In this document: positions 1-8,938 of the stretch, in pieces | How the letters are laid out: every line of letters starts with the position of its first letter | How positions within the stretch are numbered: position 1 is the first letter of the stretch | Assembly: GCF_041052385.1 (NCBI RefSeq) | Contig: NZ_CP163439.1 | Span: forward strand, 9,351,001-9,415,000 | Length of the DNA: 64,000 nucleotides | Origin: Streptomyces sp. R28 | GTDB lineage: Bacteria; Actinomycetota; Actinomycetes; Streptomycetales; Streptomycetaceae | Direction: 5' to 3' | The notes under the pieces: generated by a model | What the model was told of the DNA's origin: nothing | What the model saw: only the letters and a program-made list of their open reading frames with translations | Database searches by the model: none | Position numbers and translations under genes: made by a program

Positions 1-886
1 CGTCGTAGGCGTGCCCGTCGCGCAGCACCTGTGCCCGCCCGGAGCCCACGGTCTCGGTGTACGGCGTGTAGTTGCCGACGGAGTCGTGGAAGTCGGACCT
101 GCGTACCTTCACGTACTGCACGACGACCGTGCCGGCCGCCACCCGCTTCCCGTCCGTCGTCCTGGCGGCGTTGCCGTCCATCGCGACCAGCCAGCGGTCC
201 TGGCTCTTGGACCAGGTGAAGTCGAACCGGGCCGCCGGGAAGTGCACCGTCCGCGAGGTCTCGGGCCTGCCGCCCGCGGGGGCCGCGCCGAAGCGGAAGC
301 CCGTCGTCAGGACGGAGGTGCCCGGGGCGGAGGACATCAGCCGGCCGGGTCGCAGATAGAGGTTGTGCGGCGAGGGCCTGTCCGTGCCGCGGAAGTACGC
401 GTCGGCCGCCTTCTCGGGCGGCTTCGCCTGCAGTGGTGCGCTGCCGATCAGCGGCAGGAGCCTGCCCTGCGCACCGGAGAAGGCGAGCATCGGCCGGTCG
501 AACTGGCCCAGTAGCTCCAGATCGCTCTCGCGGGCGCTGCGCACCGGCCCGATGACCTCCGGCAGCTGCTGTGCGTACACCGCCATCAGGCGGCTCAGCC
601 CGGCCTCGACCTGTTCGACGTACACGATGTCCGCCGCGTTCAGGCCCGTCGGGGGCCGGGCGGCGCGGACATTGTCGATCTTCACGGCCAGCACCGAGGC
701 GCCGTTCACGTGGGTCTCGCTCGTACCTGGGGAGGGCGGACGCTCCCGTCCGCGGCCGTCGTCGCGCGGGCCGTCGGCCGTCGTGCAGCCGGCCGCCAGG
801 GAAGCCGTCAGGACGGCCGCCAGCAGCCCCGCCATGGTCGTGGCGCGTCTTGTGCGCGCCTTTGGTCGCCTGCCCACTGTCGTCAC
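1..886 (-). CDS. DUF3048 (YerB-like) lipoprotein, C-terminus cut by window edge
   Basis: Reading leftward from a GTG at 886 (a second in-frame GTG lies at 877 and an ATG at 835), the protein has an Arg-rich n-region, a hydrophobic core and a lipobox ending LAAGC, so it should be an extracytoplasmic lipoprotein. After a short Pro/Asp/Arg linker comes a DUF3048 domain: VLAVKIDNVRAARPPTGL, then ADIVYVEQVEAGLSRLMAVY, then PEVIGPVRSARESDLELL, all typical of the YerB family. The family has no established biochemical role. The gene runs off the left edge, so the C-terminal part is missing. I prefer GTG 886 because a G-rich stretch (GGGGCGGG) precedes it. It is divergent from the dehydrogenase at 1093. 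Confidence 0.82.
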   Translation of the reverse strand, partial: MTTVGRRPKARTRRATTMAGLLAAVLTASLAAGCTTADGPRDDGRGRERPPSPGTSETHVNGASVLAVKIDNVRAARPPTGLNAADIVYVEQVEAGLSRLMAVYAQQLPEVIGPVRSARESDLELLGQFDRPMLAFSGAQGRLLPLIGSAPLQAKPPEKAADAYFRGTDRPSPHNLYLRPGRLMSSAPGTSVLTTGFRFGAAPAGGRPETSRTVHFPAARFDFTWSKSQDRWLVAMDGNAARTTDGKRVAAGTVVVQYVKVRRSDFHDSVGNYTPYTETVGSGRAQVLRDGHAYD

Positions 887-1092
887 CCGCAGCCACCCGC
901 CCCGTCCGTGTAGTTAATTGTGCACTTATCAGTTCATAGGACGCCATACGTCGCTGGTTCCGGCCTCCGGCCGACCGGCCGGTCCGCGGTGCGTGTCGTC
1001 CGCCGTCCGAGCGGTTCGGCGGAGAAGCGCAGGGGTACCCGGGCGGCCACCGCACGAGCGGACGCGCACACGTGACGGAGGGAGCGCGGGCG
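887..1092. promoter_or_regulatory. Divergent intergenic region between DUF3048 lipoprotein and dehydrogenase
   Basis: About 200 bp separate two divergent genes. Around 913-945 there is an AT-richer patch, unusual for this window, with a GTGCAC palindrome, where promoters for one or both genes most likely lie. I could not pick out a convincing -35/-10 pair. A strong ribosome binding site (GGAGGGAG, 1077-1084) belongs to the rightward gene. Confidence 0.4.
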
Positions 1093-2283
1093 ATGAGGGC
1101 AGTGACCTGGCAGGGCAAGCGGGACGTGCGCGTGGAGAACGTGCCCGATCCGACGATCCAGGAGCCGACGGACGCGGTCATCCGCATCACGTCCACCGGG
1201 CTGTGCGGCTCCGACCTGCACCTGTACGAGGTGTTGACGCCGTTCATGACACCGGGGGACATCCTCGGGCACGAGCCGATGGGCATCGTCGAGGAGGTCG
1301 GCGCCGGGGTGCCGGACCTGCAGGCGGGGGACCGGGTCGTGGTGCCGTTCCAGATCGCCTGCGGCAACTGCTGGATGTGCCTGACCGGGCTGCCGACCCA
1401 GTGCGAGACCACCCAGGTCACCGGCGAGGGCATGGGCGCCGCCCTGTTCGGCTACACCCGTCTGTACGGCGCGGTGCCGGGAGCCCAGGCGGAGTACCTA
1501 CGTGTCCCGCAGGCGCAGTTCGGCCCGATCAAGATCCCGGAAGGGCCGCCCGACGACCGGTTCGTCTACCTCTCCGACGTCCTGCCCACCGCCTGGCAGG
1601 CGGTCCGCTACGCCGAGATCCCGGAGGGCGGCAGCATCGCCGTGCTCGGCCTCGGCCCCATCGGCGACATGGCCTGCCGGGTCGCCCAGGTGCGGGGCGC
1701 CGGGCGGGTGTTCGGCGTGGACCTGGTCCCCGAGCGGCTGCGGCGGGCGCGCGAGCGGGGTGTCGAGACGTACGACCTCAGGAGCTTCGACGACGAGAAG
1801 GAACTCGTCGCCGCCATCCGCGACCAGACCGACGGCCGCGGTCCCGACGCAGTCATCGACGCGGTCGGCACCGAGGCCCACGGCAGCGCCGCCGCGCGGC
1901 TGGCCCAACAGGCCTCGGCGATGCTGCCGCGCAAGCTGAGCGGTCCGCTCGCCGAACGCTTCAGCGTCGACCGGCTCGCCGCCCTCTACACCGCCATCGA
2001 CCTGGTGCGGCGCGGCGGCACGATCTCCCTGTCCGGCGTGTACGGCGGCACGGCCGACCCGATACCGCTGCTCACCCTGTTCGACAAGCAGATCCAGCTC
2101 CGGATGGGGCAGGCCAACGTGCGCCGCTGGACCGACGACATCCTGCCGTACCTGACGGACGAGGATCCCCTCGGCGTGGACGACTTCGCCACGCACCGCG
2201 TGCCGTTGAGCGATGCCCCGCACGCGTACGAGATGTTCCAGCGCAAGCAGGAGGGCGCGGTGAAGGTGCTGATGAAGCCCTGA
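1093..2283 (+). CDS. Zinc-dependent medium-chain alcohol/formaldehyde dehydrogenase
   Basis: This 396-aa protein is a medium-chain dehydrogenase/reductase. The catalytic zinc site is visible as GLCGSDLH (Cys38) and GHE (His60-Glu61). The structural zinc lobe has four cysteines at about 90, 93, 96 and 104. The nucleotide-binding fold carries GLGPIG near residues 186-191. The long insert and overall length fit the formaldehyde/glutathione-independent dehydrogenase branch, so it probably oxidises an alcohol or aldehyde with NAD(P). The substrate cannot be read from sequence. I take ATG 1093 rather than the upstream GTG 1072 because GGAGGGAG lies 8 nt before it and homologous proteins start MRAVTW-like. 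It converges on the DNA ligase gene. Confidence 0.9.
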   Translation: MRAVTWQGKRDVRVENVPDPTIQEPTDAVIRITSTGLCGSDLHLYEVLTPFMTPGDILGHEPMGIVEEVGAGVPDLQAGDRVVVPFQIACGNCWMCLTGLPTQCETTQVTGEGMGAALFGYTRLYGAVPGAQAEYLRVPQAQFGPIKIPEGPPDDRFVYLSDVLPTAWQAVRYAEIPEGGSIAVLGLGPIGDMACRVAQVRGAGRVFGVDLVPERLRRARERGVETYDLRSFDDEKELVAAIRDQTDGRGPDAVIDAVGTEAHGSAAARLAQQASAMLPRKLSGPLAERFSVDRLAALYTAIDLVRRGGTISLSGVYGGTADPIPLLTLFDKQIQLRMGQANVRRWTDDILPYLTDEDPLGVDDFATHRVPLSDAPHAYEMFQRKQEGAVKVLMKP

Positions 2284-2337
2284 CTCGCCCTGTGCTCTGC
2301 TCTCGGTCGGATTGCTCCAGGTCGGACCTGCTCCCGG

Positions 2338-3408
2338 TCAGGCCCGTGGCGCGAAGATCTCCGCGAGGTCGTAGCGCACCGGCTCCTCCAACTGCGCGTA
2401 GGTGCAGCTCTCGGGGCTGCGGTCCGGGCGCCAGCGGCGGAAGCGGGCCGTGTGCCGAAAACGCACCCCGTTCTCCATGTGGTCGTACGCCACCTCGGCC
2501 ACCCGCTCCGGCCTGAGCGGCACCCAGGACAGGTCCTTCTTGCCGGACCAGCGGCTCGGCGCGCCCGGCAGCCGGGCCGACTCGTGCGCCGCCTCGTCGG
2601 CCCAGGCCGCCCAGGGATGCCCCGTGGCATCCTCCATGCGCAGCGGCTCCAGCTCCTCGATCAGCTCGGCGCGCCGCTTCATGGGGAACGCCGCCGACAC
2701 GCCCACGTGCTGCAGGGCGCCCCGGTCGTCGTGGAGACCGAGCAGCAGCGAGCCGACGACGGGCCCGCTCTTGTGGAGGCGGTAGCCCGCGACGACGACG
2801 TCCGCCGTCCGCTCGTGCTTGATCTTGAACATGGCCCGCTCGTCCTGGAGATAGCGCAGGGAGAGCGGCTTGGCGATGACACCGTCCAGACCGGCCCCCT
2901 CGTACTGCTCGAACCACCCCTGGGCCGTGTCGATGTCGGTCGTCGCCGGCGCCACGTGCACCGGCGCCGTCACCCCGGACAACGCCGTCGTGAGCATCGC
3001 CCGCCGGTCCGCCAGCGGAACCTCCAGCAGCGACTCGTCCGCCAGCGCCAGCAGGTCGAACGCCACGAACGACGCCGGGGTCCGCTCGGCCAGCGTCCGC
3101 ACCCGGGAGTCGGCCGGGTGGATGCGCTCGGTGAGCGCGTCGAAGTCCAGCCGCCCCTCCCGCGCGATGACGATCTCCCCGTCCAGCACGCACCGCTCGG
3201 GCAACCGCTCCTTCAGCCCCGCCACCAGCTCGGGAAAGTACCTGGTCAGCGGCTTTCCGGTACGACTGCCCAGCTCGACCTCGTCCCCGTCGCGGAACAC
3301 GATCGCCCGGAAGCCGTCCCACTTCGCCTCGTACTGCATGCCCGGCGGGATCTTCGCCACCGACTTGGCGAGCATCGGCTTCACGGGCGGCATCACCGGC
3401 AGGTCCAT
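2338..3408 (-). CDS. ATP-dependent DNA ligase, LigD-type ligase domain (NHEJ)
   Basis: The 356-aa protein is a stand-alone ATP-dependent ligase. The adenylation lysine is Lys29 in YEAKWDGFR (motif I), followed by CVLDGEIVI (motif III) and DGVIAKP (motif IV). A C-terminal OB-fold segment starts near RTADVVVAGYRLHKSGPVVG. This arrangement matches the ligase module of bacterial non-homologous end joining, found as a separate protein in many actinomycetes. Its divergent neighbour is the matching polymerase module, which supports an NHEJ or related gap-filling repair role. No Ku gene is in the window. I take ATG 3408 (MDLPVMPP); no good Shine-Dalgarno is seen and an AGAAT-like hexamer lies just upstream, so the mRNA may be leaderless. 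Confidence 0.9.
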   Translation of the reverse strand: MDLPVMPPVKPMLAKSVAKIPPGMQYEAKWDGFRAIVFRDGDEVELGSRTGKPLTRYFPELVAGLKERLPERCVLDGEIVIAREGRLDFDALTERIHPADSRVRTLAERTPASFVAFDLLALADESLLEVPLADRRAMLTTALSGVTAPVHVAPATTDIDTAQGWFEQYEGAGLDGVIAKPLSLRYLQDERAMFKIKHERTADVVVAGYRLHKSGPVVGSLLLGLHDDRGALQHVGVSAAFPMKRRAELIEELEPLRMEDATGHPWAAWADEAAHESARLPGAPSRWSGKKDLSWVPLRPERVAEVAYDHMENGVRFRHTARFRRWRPDRSPESCTYAQLEEPVRYDLAEIFAPRA

Positions 3409-3471
3409 GCTCCGATTCTGCGCGCACACGGGCGGTGCCGCCCGGTGTGCGAGGTGTGCCCGGTCGGCCTA

Positions 3472-3477
3472 CCGTGG
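3472..3477 (+). promoter_or_regulatory. Candidate -10 hexamer for leaderless LigD-polymerase transcript
   Basis: TACCGT ends 5 nt before the ATG at 3483, and no ribosome binding site precedes the start. This spacing is what a leaderless actinobacterial transcript would show. The divergent 74-bp gap to the ligase start leaves little room for longer leaders. Confidence 0.35.
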
Positions 3478-3482
3478 CTCGC

Positions 3483-4508
3483 ATGGGCGAAGCGGTGGAA
3501 CTGGAAGCGGGCGGTCGGACCGTTCGCCTGTCCAACCCGGGCAAGGTCTTCTTCCCCGAGCGCGGCTTCACCAAGCTGGACCTCGCCCGCTACTACGTCG
3601 CCGTCGGCCCCGGCATCCTGCGCGCCCTGCGCAACCGCCCCACCACCCTGGAGCGCTACCCGGACGGCGTCACCGGCGAGTGGTTCTACCAGAAGCGGGC
3701 GCCAAAGAGCATGCCCGACTGGATCCCCACCGCCCACATCACCTTCCCCAGCGGCCGCAGCGCCGACGAGATGTGCCCCACCGAGGAGGCCGCCGTCCTG
3801 TGGGCCGCCCAGTACGGCACGCTCACCTTCCACCCCTGGCCGGTCCGCCGCGACGACGTCGACCGCCCCGACGAACTCCGCATCGACCTGGACCCACAGC
3901 CCGGCACCGACTTCGACGACGCCGTCCGCGCCGCCCACGAACTGCGCGCCGTCCTGAAGGAGTTCGGCGGCCTGCGCGGCTGGCCCAAGACCTCCGGCGG
4001 CCGTGGCCTGCACGTCTTCGTGCCGATCGAGCCGCGCTGGACGTTCACCCAGGTCCGGCGCGCCGCCATCGCGGTGGGGCGCGAGATGGAACGCCGGATG
4101 CCCGAGCAGGTGACGATCAAGTGGTGGAAGGAGGAGCGGGGCGAACGCATCTTCATCGACTACAACCAGACGGCACGCGACCGCACGATCGCCTCCGCCT
4201 ACTCCGTACGACCACGCCCGCACGCCCCGGTCTCGGCCCCCCTGCGCTGGGAGGAGGTCGGCGAGGCCCACCCCCAGGACTTCGACATCGCGACCATGCC
4301 CGCGCGCTTCGCCGAACTCGGCGACGTGCACGCGGACATGGACGACCACCGCTTCTCGCTGGACGCGCTGCTGGAGCTGGCGAACAAGGACGAACGCGAC
4401 CACGGCCTCGGCGATCTGCCGTACCCGCCCGAGTATCCGAAGATGCCGGGGGAGCCCAAGCGGGTACAGCCGAGCCGGGCGAAGAAGGAACCGGGCGGGA
4501 CGGACTAG
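3483..4508 (+). CDS. LigD-type DNA polymerase/primase (archaeo-eukaryotic primase superfamily)
   Basis: This 341-aa protein is the polymerase module of bacterial NHEJ as a separate gene. The catalytic metal-binding aspartates are seen in RIDLDPQPG (Asp135, Asp137), preceded by FHPWP. The TSGGRGLHVFVP motif (His177) and a late segment FIDYNQTARDRTIASAYSVR complete the family signature. The enzyme would add ribo- or deoxyribonucleotides at processed ends before ligation. It is divergent from the ligase 74 bp away, so the two are probably co-regulated. I choose ATG 3483 over the longer in-frame start at 3435 because MGEAVELEAGGR begins the conserved domain. Its TAG stop interlocks with the stop of the convergent HEAT gene in the tetranucleotide CTAG. 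Confidence 0.92.
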   Translation: MGEAVELEAGGRTVRLSNPGKVFFPERGFTKLDLARYYVAVGPGILRALRNRPTTLERYPDGVTGEWFYQKRAPKSMPDWIPTAHITFPSGRSADEMCPTEEAAVLWAAQYGTLTFHPWPVRRDDVDRPDELRIDLDPQPGTDFDDAVRAAHELRAVLKEFGGLRGWPKTSGGRGLHVFVPIEPRWTFTQVRRAAIAVGREMERRMPEQVTIKWWKEERGERIFIDYNQTARDRTIASAYSVRPRPHAPVSAPLRWEEVGEAHPQDFDIATMPARFAELGDVHADMDDHRFSLDALLELANKDERDHGLGDLPYPPEYPKMPGEPKRVQPSRAKKEPGGTD

Positions 4509-6625
4509 GGCGACTCTGCGAGCGTCACCAACCGACGGCAGTCCCTCAGCAGTCCCTCGTCCGCGGCGACGTCGTAACGGGTGTTCGTGGCGGAACTGTC
4601 GTCGGCACGGCTGACGTTGCTGTGGCGACGGGGGGAGGACAGCTCCTCACGTATCAGTGGGAGGGCCGGCGCGGCGGCCGGACCCATCTCGATCAGGCAG
4701 GCGGCGGCGGTCGGCCGGGCGCCAGGGGAGGCCGTCCACTTGTCGAGCAGCATCGGCAGCACTTCGTCCACGTCCCGGGCGGTCTTCCACAACGCCACGA
4801 TCACGTCCGTATGCGCGTCGCGCGTCGCGAGCAGTTCCCGCAGCCGCGGAGCCAGCGGCGCGGCGGCCGGGCCCAGCGCGGCCGCGGCCTTCAGGGCCGG
4901 CGACAGCTCCAACCACTCGTCCGACTCCAGGCCTTGACGGACCAGGGGCAGGAGGGGCTCACCCTCGCCGCCCACCGCCGGCAGTGCCGCTGCCGCCCCC
5001 AGCCGGATCTCCAGCGGCACGGACGCCGTGGCGACGAACTCCCGCAGCCGGGGCCCCGCTTCGGCTGCCGCCGACCCGTACCGGGAGAGGGCTCGCGCCA
5101 GTGACCACATGGACATGCGCCCGATACCGGGCTCGACCATCTCGACGAGGAGCGGCAGCGACTCGGGGTGGGCGAGCACACCGAGCGCCGCGACCAGGCG
5201 CTCCTTCGAAGGGGTGCGGCGGTCCGACGACAGTGCCACGAGTCGGCGGTGCAGCTCCGGTCCCAGCGGGGCCGCGGCCTCACGGCCGATCCGCTCGACC
5301 CACTCGCCCAGGTCCTCCGGGACGGTGCCCTCCCGCGCCAGCACCTCGGCCAGTGCGGGGACGGCCCGTACGTCGCCCTGCAGCGCGAGCGCCTCCAGCG
5401 CCTTGCCGAAGAGGGTCCCCTCCCAGTCGCCCGGCTCCCAGGTGTCGTCCCACTCCCGTACGCACATCGCGAGGACATCGGCGATGACCTGTGCGATCGG
5501 GGCCACGTGGCACAGCTCGGTCAGGGCCCGCTGTGAGAGCCGGGGTTCGTGCTCGATCAGCTGGCGGGCGAGCAGTACGACCGGCAGGTCGTCGGGCGCC
5601 CGCCACCCCGTCAGCAGCGCGCCCGCCATGTCGACCGCGGCCATGCGCTGTCCCCAGTCCGGGGTCTGCAACTGCCCGACGAGGAGATCGAGTCTCGGCT
5701 CCGTGTGATCATCGAGTGCCCAGTGCAGTTCCTCCAGCAGGTCGCCGGCCCTCGATGCGTCGACGCTGTGGCGCTGCGTGGCCTCCAGCTCGCGCAGGTG
5801 CGACACCATCGTGTCCGTGCGGGGCCGCTCCGGCGCGTCCGGCCGCTCCTGCCCGGCCTCGTCCTGCCCGGCCCCGTCCTGCTCGCACGCGAGCTCCATG
5901 ATGTCCAGGACGGTCTCCACCAGGTCCTCCGGCAGCGACGCGACATCGCAGCGCGCCAGTTGGACCAGGCCCGCCAGACGCTGCTCCGGTCGGGACTCGA
6001 CGGCCACGACCTCGCGCAGTACCGCGCCCGCCTCGGCTCCGAGCGCGTCCCTGTGGTCGGCGCCCAGCCTGCCGATCGCATGGATGAGCGCGCCCACGGC
6101 CTGAGGATCCCGCTCGACGGTCAGCCGCTCCCGCAGCGCGCCGAGCACGCGTGCCGGATCCGGATGCACATGGGCCAGCGCCGCGGCGGCCGCCGCACGC
6201 ACCTCGGCGTCCGGATCCGCGAGCAGCCCGAAGAAGACGTCCGCGCGCCCCCGAACCGTCGCCCAGGCGTCCAGAAAAGGCTGGACGAACGCCGCGTCCT
6301 CCTCCTCGTCCTCGAAGAGGCCCCCGATCTCCTCCGGGTCGGGTTCCCGCTCACCCGCGATGCTGCACAGCAGATGCACGACCGCGCCCCGGTCGGCGAC
6401 CGACGCAGTGGTCGCGAGCTCGAAGAGGAACGGTATGCACGCGACCGTGCTGGCGTACACATCGCCCTGGTGGTGCAGCGCCCCGTACATGCCGTCGAGC
6501 GCGATCTCCCGACAGGCCGGGTCGTCCGAGGCCAGGTCCCGCAGCAGGTCCGGCACATCGGTCGCCGAGTCGGTGTACGCATGCCCCATCGACGCCCAGT
6601 CGACGTCGTCGATCCCCGTGAACAC
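4505..6625 (-). CDS. HEAT-repeat protein, about 706 aa
   Basis: The protein is built of alpha-helical repeats of the HEAT/PBS-lyase type: segments such as DPDAEVRAAAAAALAHV, LARALSRYGSAAAEAGPRL and PALKAAAALGPAAAPLAPRL recur through its length. The N-terminal part contains CREIALDGMYGALHHQGDVY, which I associate with a widespread uncharacterised actinobacterial family. No enzymatic motif, signal peptide or membrane segment is visible, so a protein-binding scaffold role is the most that can be inferred. GTG 6625 is taken as start because GGGAGGAAAGAC sits directly upstream. The longer ATG start at 6697 lacks one. The stop overlaps the convergent polymerase stop by three bases. Confidence 0.8.
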   Translation of the reverse strand: MFTGIDDVDWASMGHAYTDSATDVPDLLRDLASDDPACREIALDGMYGALHHQGDVYASTVACIPFLFELATTASVADRGAVVHLLCSIAGEREPDPEEIGGLFEDEEEDAAFVQPFLDAWATVRGRADVFFGLLADPDAEVRAAAAAALAHVHPDPARVLGALRERLTVERDPQAVGALIHAIGRLGADHRDALGAEAGAVLREVVAVESRPEQRLAGLVQLARCDVASLPEDLVETVLDIMELACEQDGAGQDEAGQERPDAPERPRTDTMVSHLRELEATQRHSVDASRAGDLLEELHWALDDHTEPRLDLLVGQLQTPDWGQRMAAVDMAGALLTGWRAPDDLPVVLLARQLIEHEPRLSQRALTELCHVAPIAQVIADVLAMCVREWDDTWEPGDWEGTLFGKALEALALQGDVRAVPALAEVLAREGTVPEDLGEWVERIGREAAAPLGPELHRRLVALSSDRRTPSKERLVAALGVLAHPESLPLLVEMVEPGIGRMSMWSLARALSRYGSAAAEAGPRLREFVATASVPLEIRLGAAAALPAVGGEGEPLLPLVRQGLESDEWLELSPALKAAAALGPAAAPLAPRLRELLATRDAHTDVIVALWKTARDVDEVLPMLLDKWTASPGARPTAAACLIEMGPAAAPALPLIREELSSPRRHSNVSRADDSSATNTRYDVAADEGLLRDCRRLVTLAESP

Positions 6626-6736
6626 GTCTTTCCTCCCGTAGCGCAGTGGCGCACGGCGGCTGCCACCGATCGACAGCATGCCGTACGCCACTGACAACGG
6701 GCCGGGCGGGAGCCCCGGCTGTGACTGGAGCTGGAG

Positions 6737-8938
6737 CTAGAGCTCCTTGATCCGGATGTCCCGGTAGGACACCACGTCGGTCGTGCCGTGCACCTGGAGC
6801 CCGACGTACCCGGAGGCGAACCGGCGCCCGTCCGTGCCCGGGTCGTCCGAGCGGGGCGGGACGAAGTCCTGGCCGCCGGTGTTGTCGAACTCGTTGATCA
6901 GCACGCCGTTGCGGTACACCGAGTAGTGCTGGTCGACCACGCGGATCTCGTAGTCGTTCCAGGTGCCCTTCTGGGTGACGCCGGCACCGGCGAGCCCCAC
7001 CCGGTCGAAGCCGTAGACCGAGCCCGTCTTGTACATGTCGCCGTCGGGCCGGTCGAGCACCTGCACCTCGTGCCCGTACTTGATGGCGACCCACTCGGGC
7101 CGTGACTCCTCGGGGTGGTCGTGGACCCAGGGGAAGCGGACGAACACGCCGGAGTTGGCGTTGCCGGTGCCCGGAGCGTCGTCCCGCCACTGGAGCCGCA
7201 GCGAGAAGTCGCCGTACTTGCGCTCCGGGAACCACAGCATGCCCAGCCCGGGCCTGGTGGTCCCACTGGTGATCGTCCCGTCACCGTTGGGCGCGAACGA
7301 ACCGCCGCCCACCTGCTGCCACTTGGCGAACGACTCCGCGCTGCCGTCGAGGATCGTGCGGTAGCCCTCGGTCTGTCCGGGCTCGCCGATCCCGGACTGA
7401 CGGGCGGCTTTGCGGACGGCGTTGTACTCGCGCTGGTCGCAGGCCCGTTCCTTCAGGAGTCCGTCCAGGACCGTTGTCACGTGCTTGAGGAACAGGGCGT
7501 GGGACGTCCACTCCTTCTCGTCCTCGATCAACTCGTTGATCCGGCACCGGCTGTTGGTGAGCCGGTTCGGGACACCCGAGTCGACCGTGCCGACGATCAC
7601 CGTCAACCGTTCGTCGAACTCCGGGCAGTTGGGGGCCGGGACCTGGCCGGCCACCACGGTGAAGGTCACCGTGCGGGCCGCGGAGGTGTTGCCCGCCTTG
7701 TCCGTCGCCCGGTACGCGAGGGTGTGCGTGCCCGCGCGGTCGACGACCACCGGGGCGCCGTACGCGAGGTACGGTCCGGCGTCGATCGAGTACTCGATCC
7801 GGTCGACACCCGAGCCGTGCTCGTCGGTCGCCGTGACGGTCACCTCGGCGTTGCCGATGTACGCCCCGGACGAGTTCCTCGTCCCCTCGACGGTCACGCC
7901 CGTCACCGGCGGGGTCGTGTCCGGCTGGGGCGCCGCCACGACCGTGAACTGCACGTTCTTCTCGGTGGCGACGTTGCCCGCCTTGTCGGCGGCCCGGTAG
8001 CGCACCGTATGCGCGCCGACCTCGTGCACCATCACGGGCGCGCTGTACGGCTGCCAGGCGCCGGTGCCGATCGCGTACTCGATCGTGTTGACGCCGGAAC
8101 CGGTGTCGGAGGCGGAGACGGTCACGGTCGCCATGTCGATGTACGTCCCGTCGGGGTTCCGCTCGCCGCTCACCGTCGCCGAGGTCTCCGGCGCGGTCGT
8201 GTCGTCGGTGGGCGGTGGCACCACCGTGAACTCGACGTTCTTCTCCGCGGAGACGTTCCCCGCCTTGTCCAGGGCGCGGTAGCGGATCTTGTGGGTGCCG
8301 ACCTGGTCGACGACGACCGGAGCGGTGTACGGCTGCCAGGCGCCCGCGTCACCGACCGCGTACTCGAGGCGGTCGACCCCGGAGCCGCCCGCCTCGTCGG
8401 TGGCGTGGATCGCCACGCTCGCCGAACCGACGTACTGCCCCTGCGAGTTCTGCGTACCGCTGACGTGGGCTGTCGCCTCGGGTGCCGTCGTGTCCGCGCC
8501 GCTGCCCTCGGTCACCACGAGGATGCCCTGCATCTGGCCGTGGCCGGGGATCGTGCAGTGGTAGCGGTACCGGCCGGGGGTGAGCGTGACCTCGGCGGTG
8601 TGGCGGCCGCCCTGGTCGTCGTTCGGGTTGGCGAGGATGTTGAGCTGGACGTCGTTGTTGAACTCGGGGTCGGAGGTGTCGAACGTCAACGTGTGCGGCA
8701 TTCCGGTGGTGTTGCCGGTCGCCGTGCTGTTCTCGAAGACGATCGTCGCCGTGCCCGCCACGGCGGTCGCGGGTGCCGAGCCGTACTTCGTGATGTCGTC
8801 ACCGGCGGTCCAGGTGAGGACCTGTTCGGCGGCGGCTTCCCGGCTCTGCGGCCGGCCGGTCGCGGGCAACGCCTGCAGTCCGAGCACCACGAGCATCGCG
8901 GCCAACAGGGCCGTCCACATTCTTCGTTGCCGTGTCAC
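6737..8938 (-). CDS. Secreted cupredoxin / Ig-like repeat / DUF1080 (3-keto-glycoside hydrolase-like) protein
   Basis: The 733-aa protein begins with a signal peptide (MTRQRRMWTALLAAMLVVLG). Residues about 40-145 form a cupredoxin domain with type-1 copper ligands in MPHTLTF (His) and YHCTIPGHGQM (Cys, His, Met). Three Ig-like/OmpL47-type repeats follow, each starting with a pattern like TAPETSATVSGERNPDGTYI and ending in VGTHKIRYRALDKAGN. A Cys-containing linker leads to a C-terminal DUF1080 domain from about residue 510 (FAKWQQVGGGSF, then GYVGLQVHGTTDVVSYRDIRIKEL). DUF1080 members include 3-keto-disaccharide hydrolases. The start GTG 8938 overlaps the TGA of the upstream gene as GTGA, with GAGGGGGA as ribosome binding site, so the pair is translationally coupled. 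Secreted electron carrier plus glycosidase is an inference. Confidence 0.85.
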   Translation of the reverse strand: MTRQRRMWTALLAAMLVVLGLQALPATGRPQSREAAAEQVLTWTAGDDITKYGSAPATAVAGTATIVFENSTATGNTTGMPHTLTFDTSDPEFNNDVQLNILANPNDDQGGRHTAEVTLTPGRYRYHCTIPGHGQMQGILVVTEGSGADTTAPEATAHVSGTQNSQGQYVGSASVAIHATDEAGGSGVDRLEYAVGDAGAWQPYTAPVVVDQVGTHKIRYRALDKAGNVSAEKNVEFTVVPPPTDDTTAPETSATVSGERNPDGTYIDMATVTVSASDTGSGVNTIEYAIGTGAWQPYSAPVMVHEVGAHTVRYRAADKAGNVATEKNVQFTVVAAPQPDTTPPVTGVTVEGTRNSSGAYIGNAEVTVTATDEHGSGVDRIEYSIDAGPYLAYGAPVVVDRAGTHTLAYRATDKAGNTSAARTVTFTVVAGQVPAPNCPEFDERLTVIVGTVDSGVPNRLTNSRCRINELIEDEKEWTSHALFLKHVTTVLDGLLKERACDQREYNAVRKAARQSGIGEPGQTEGYRTILDGSAESFAKWQQVGGGSFAPNGDGTITSGTTRPGLGMLWFPERKYGDFSLRLQWRDDAPGTGNANSGVFVRFPWVHDHPEESRPEWVAIKYGHEVQVLDRPDGDMYKTGSVYGFDRVGLAGAGVTQKGTWNDYEIRVVDQHYSVYRNGVLINEFDNTGGQDFVPPRSDDPGTDGRRFASGYVGLQVHGTTDVVSYRDIRIKEL

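Noticed and set aside
2318..2330. CAGGTC-G-GACCTG inverted repeat between dehydrogenase and ligase as a terminator
   Set aside because: The single-base loop cannot close as a simple hairpin and no longer stem surrounds it.
2870..5104. Very long open frame (744 codons) across the LigD and HEAT genes
   Set aside because: It lies in other frames over genes with clear domains and reads as Arg/Pro/Gly-rich sequence, the usual shadow in high-GC DNA.
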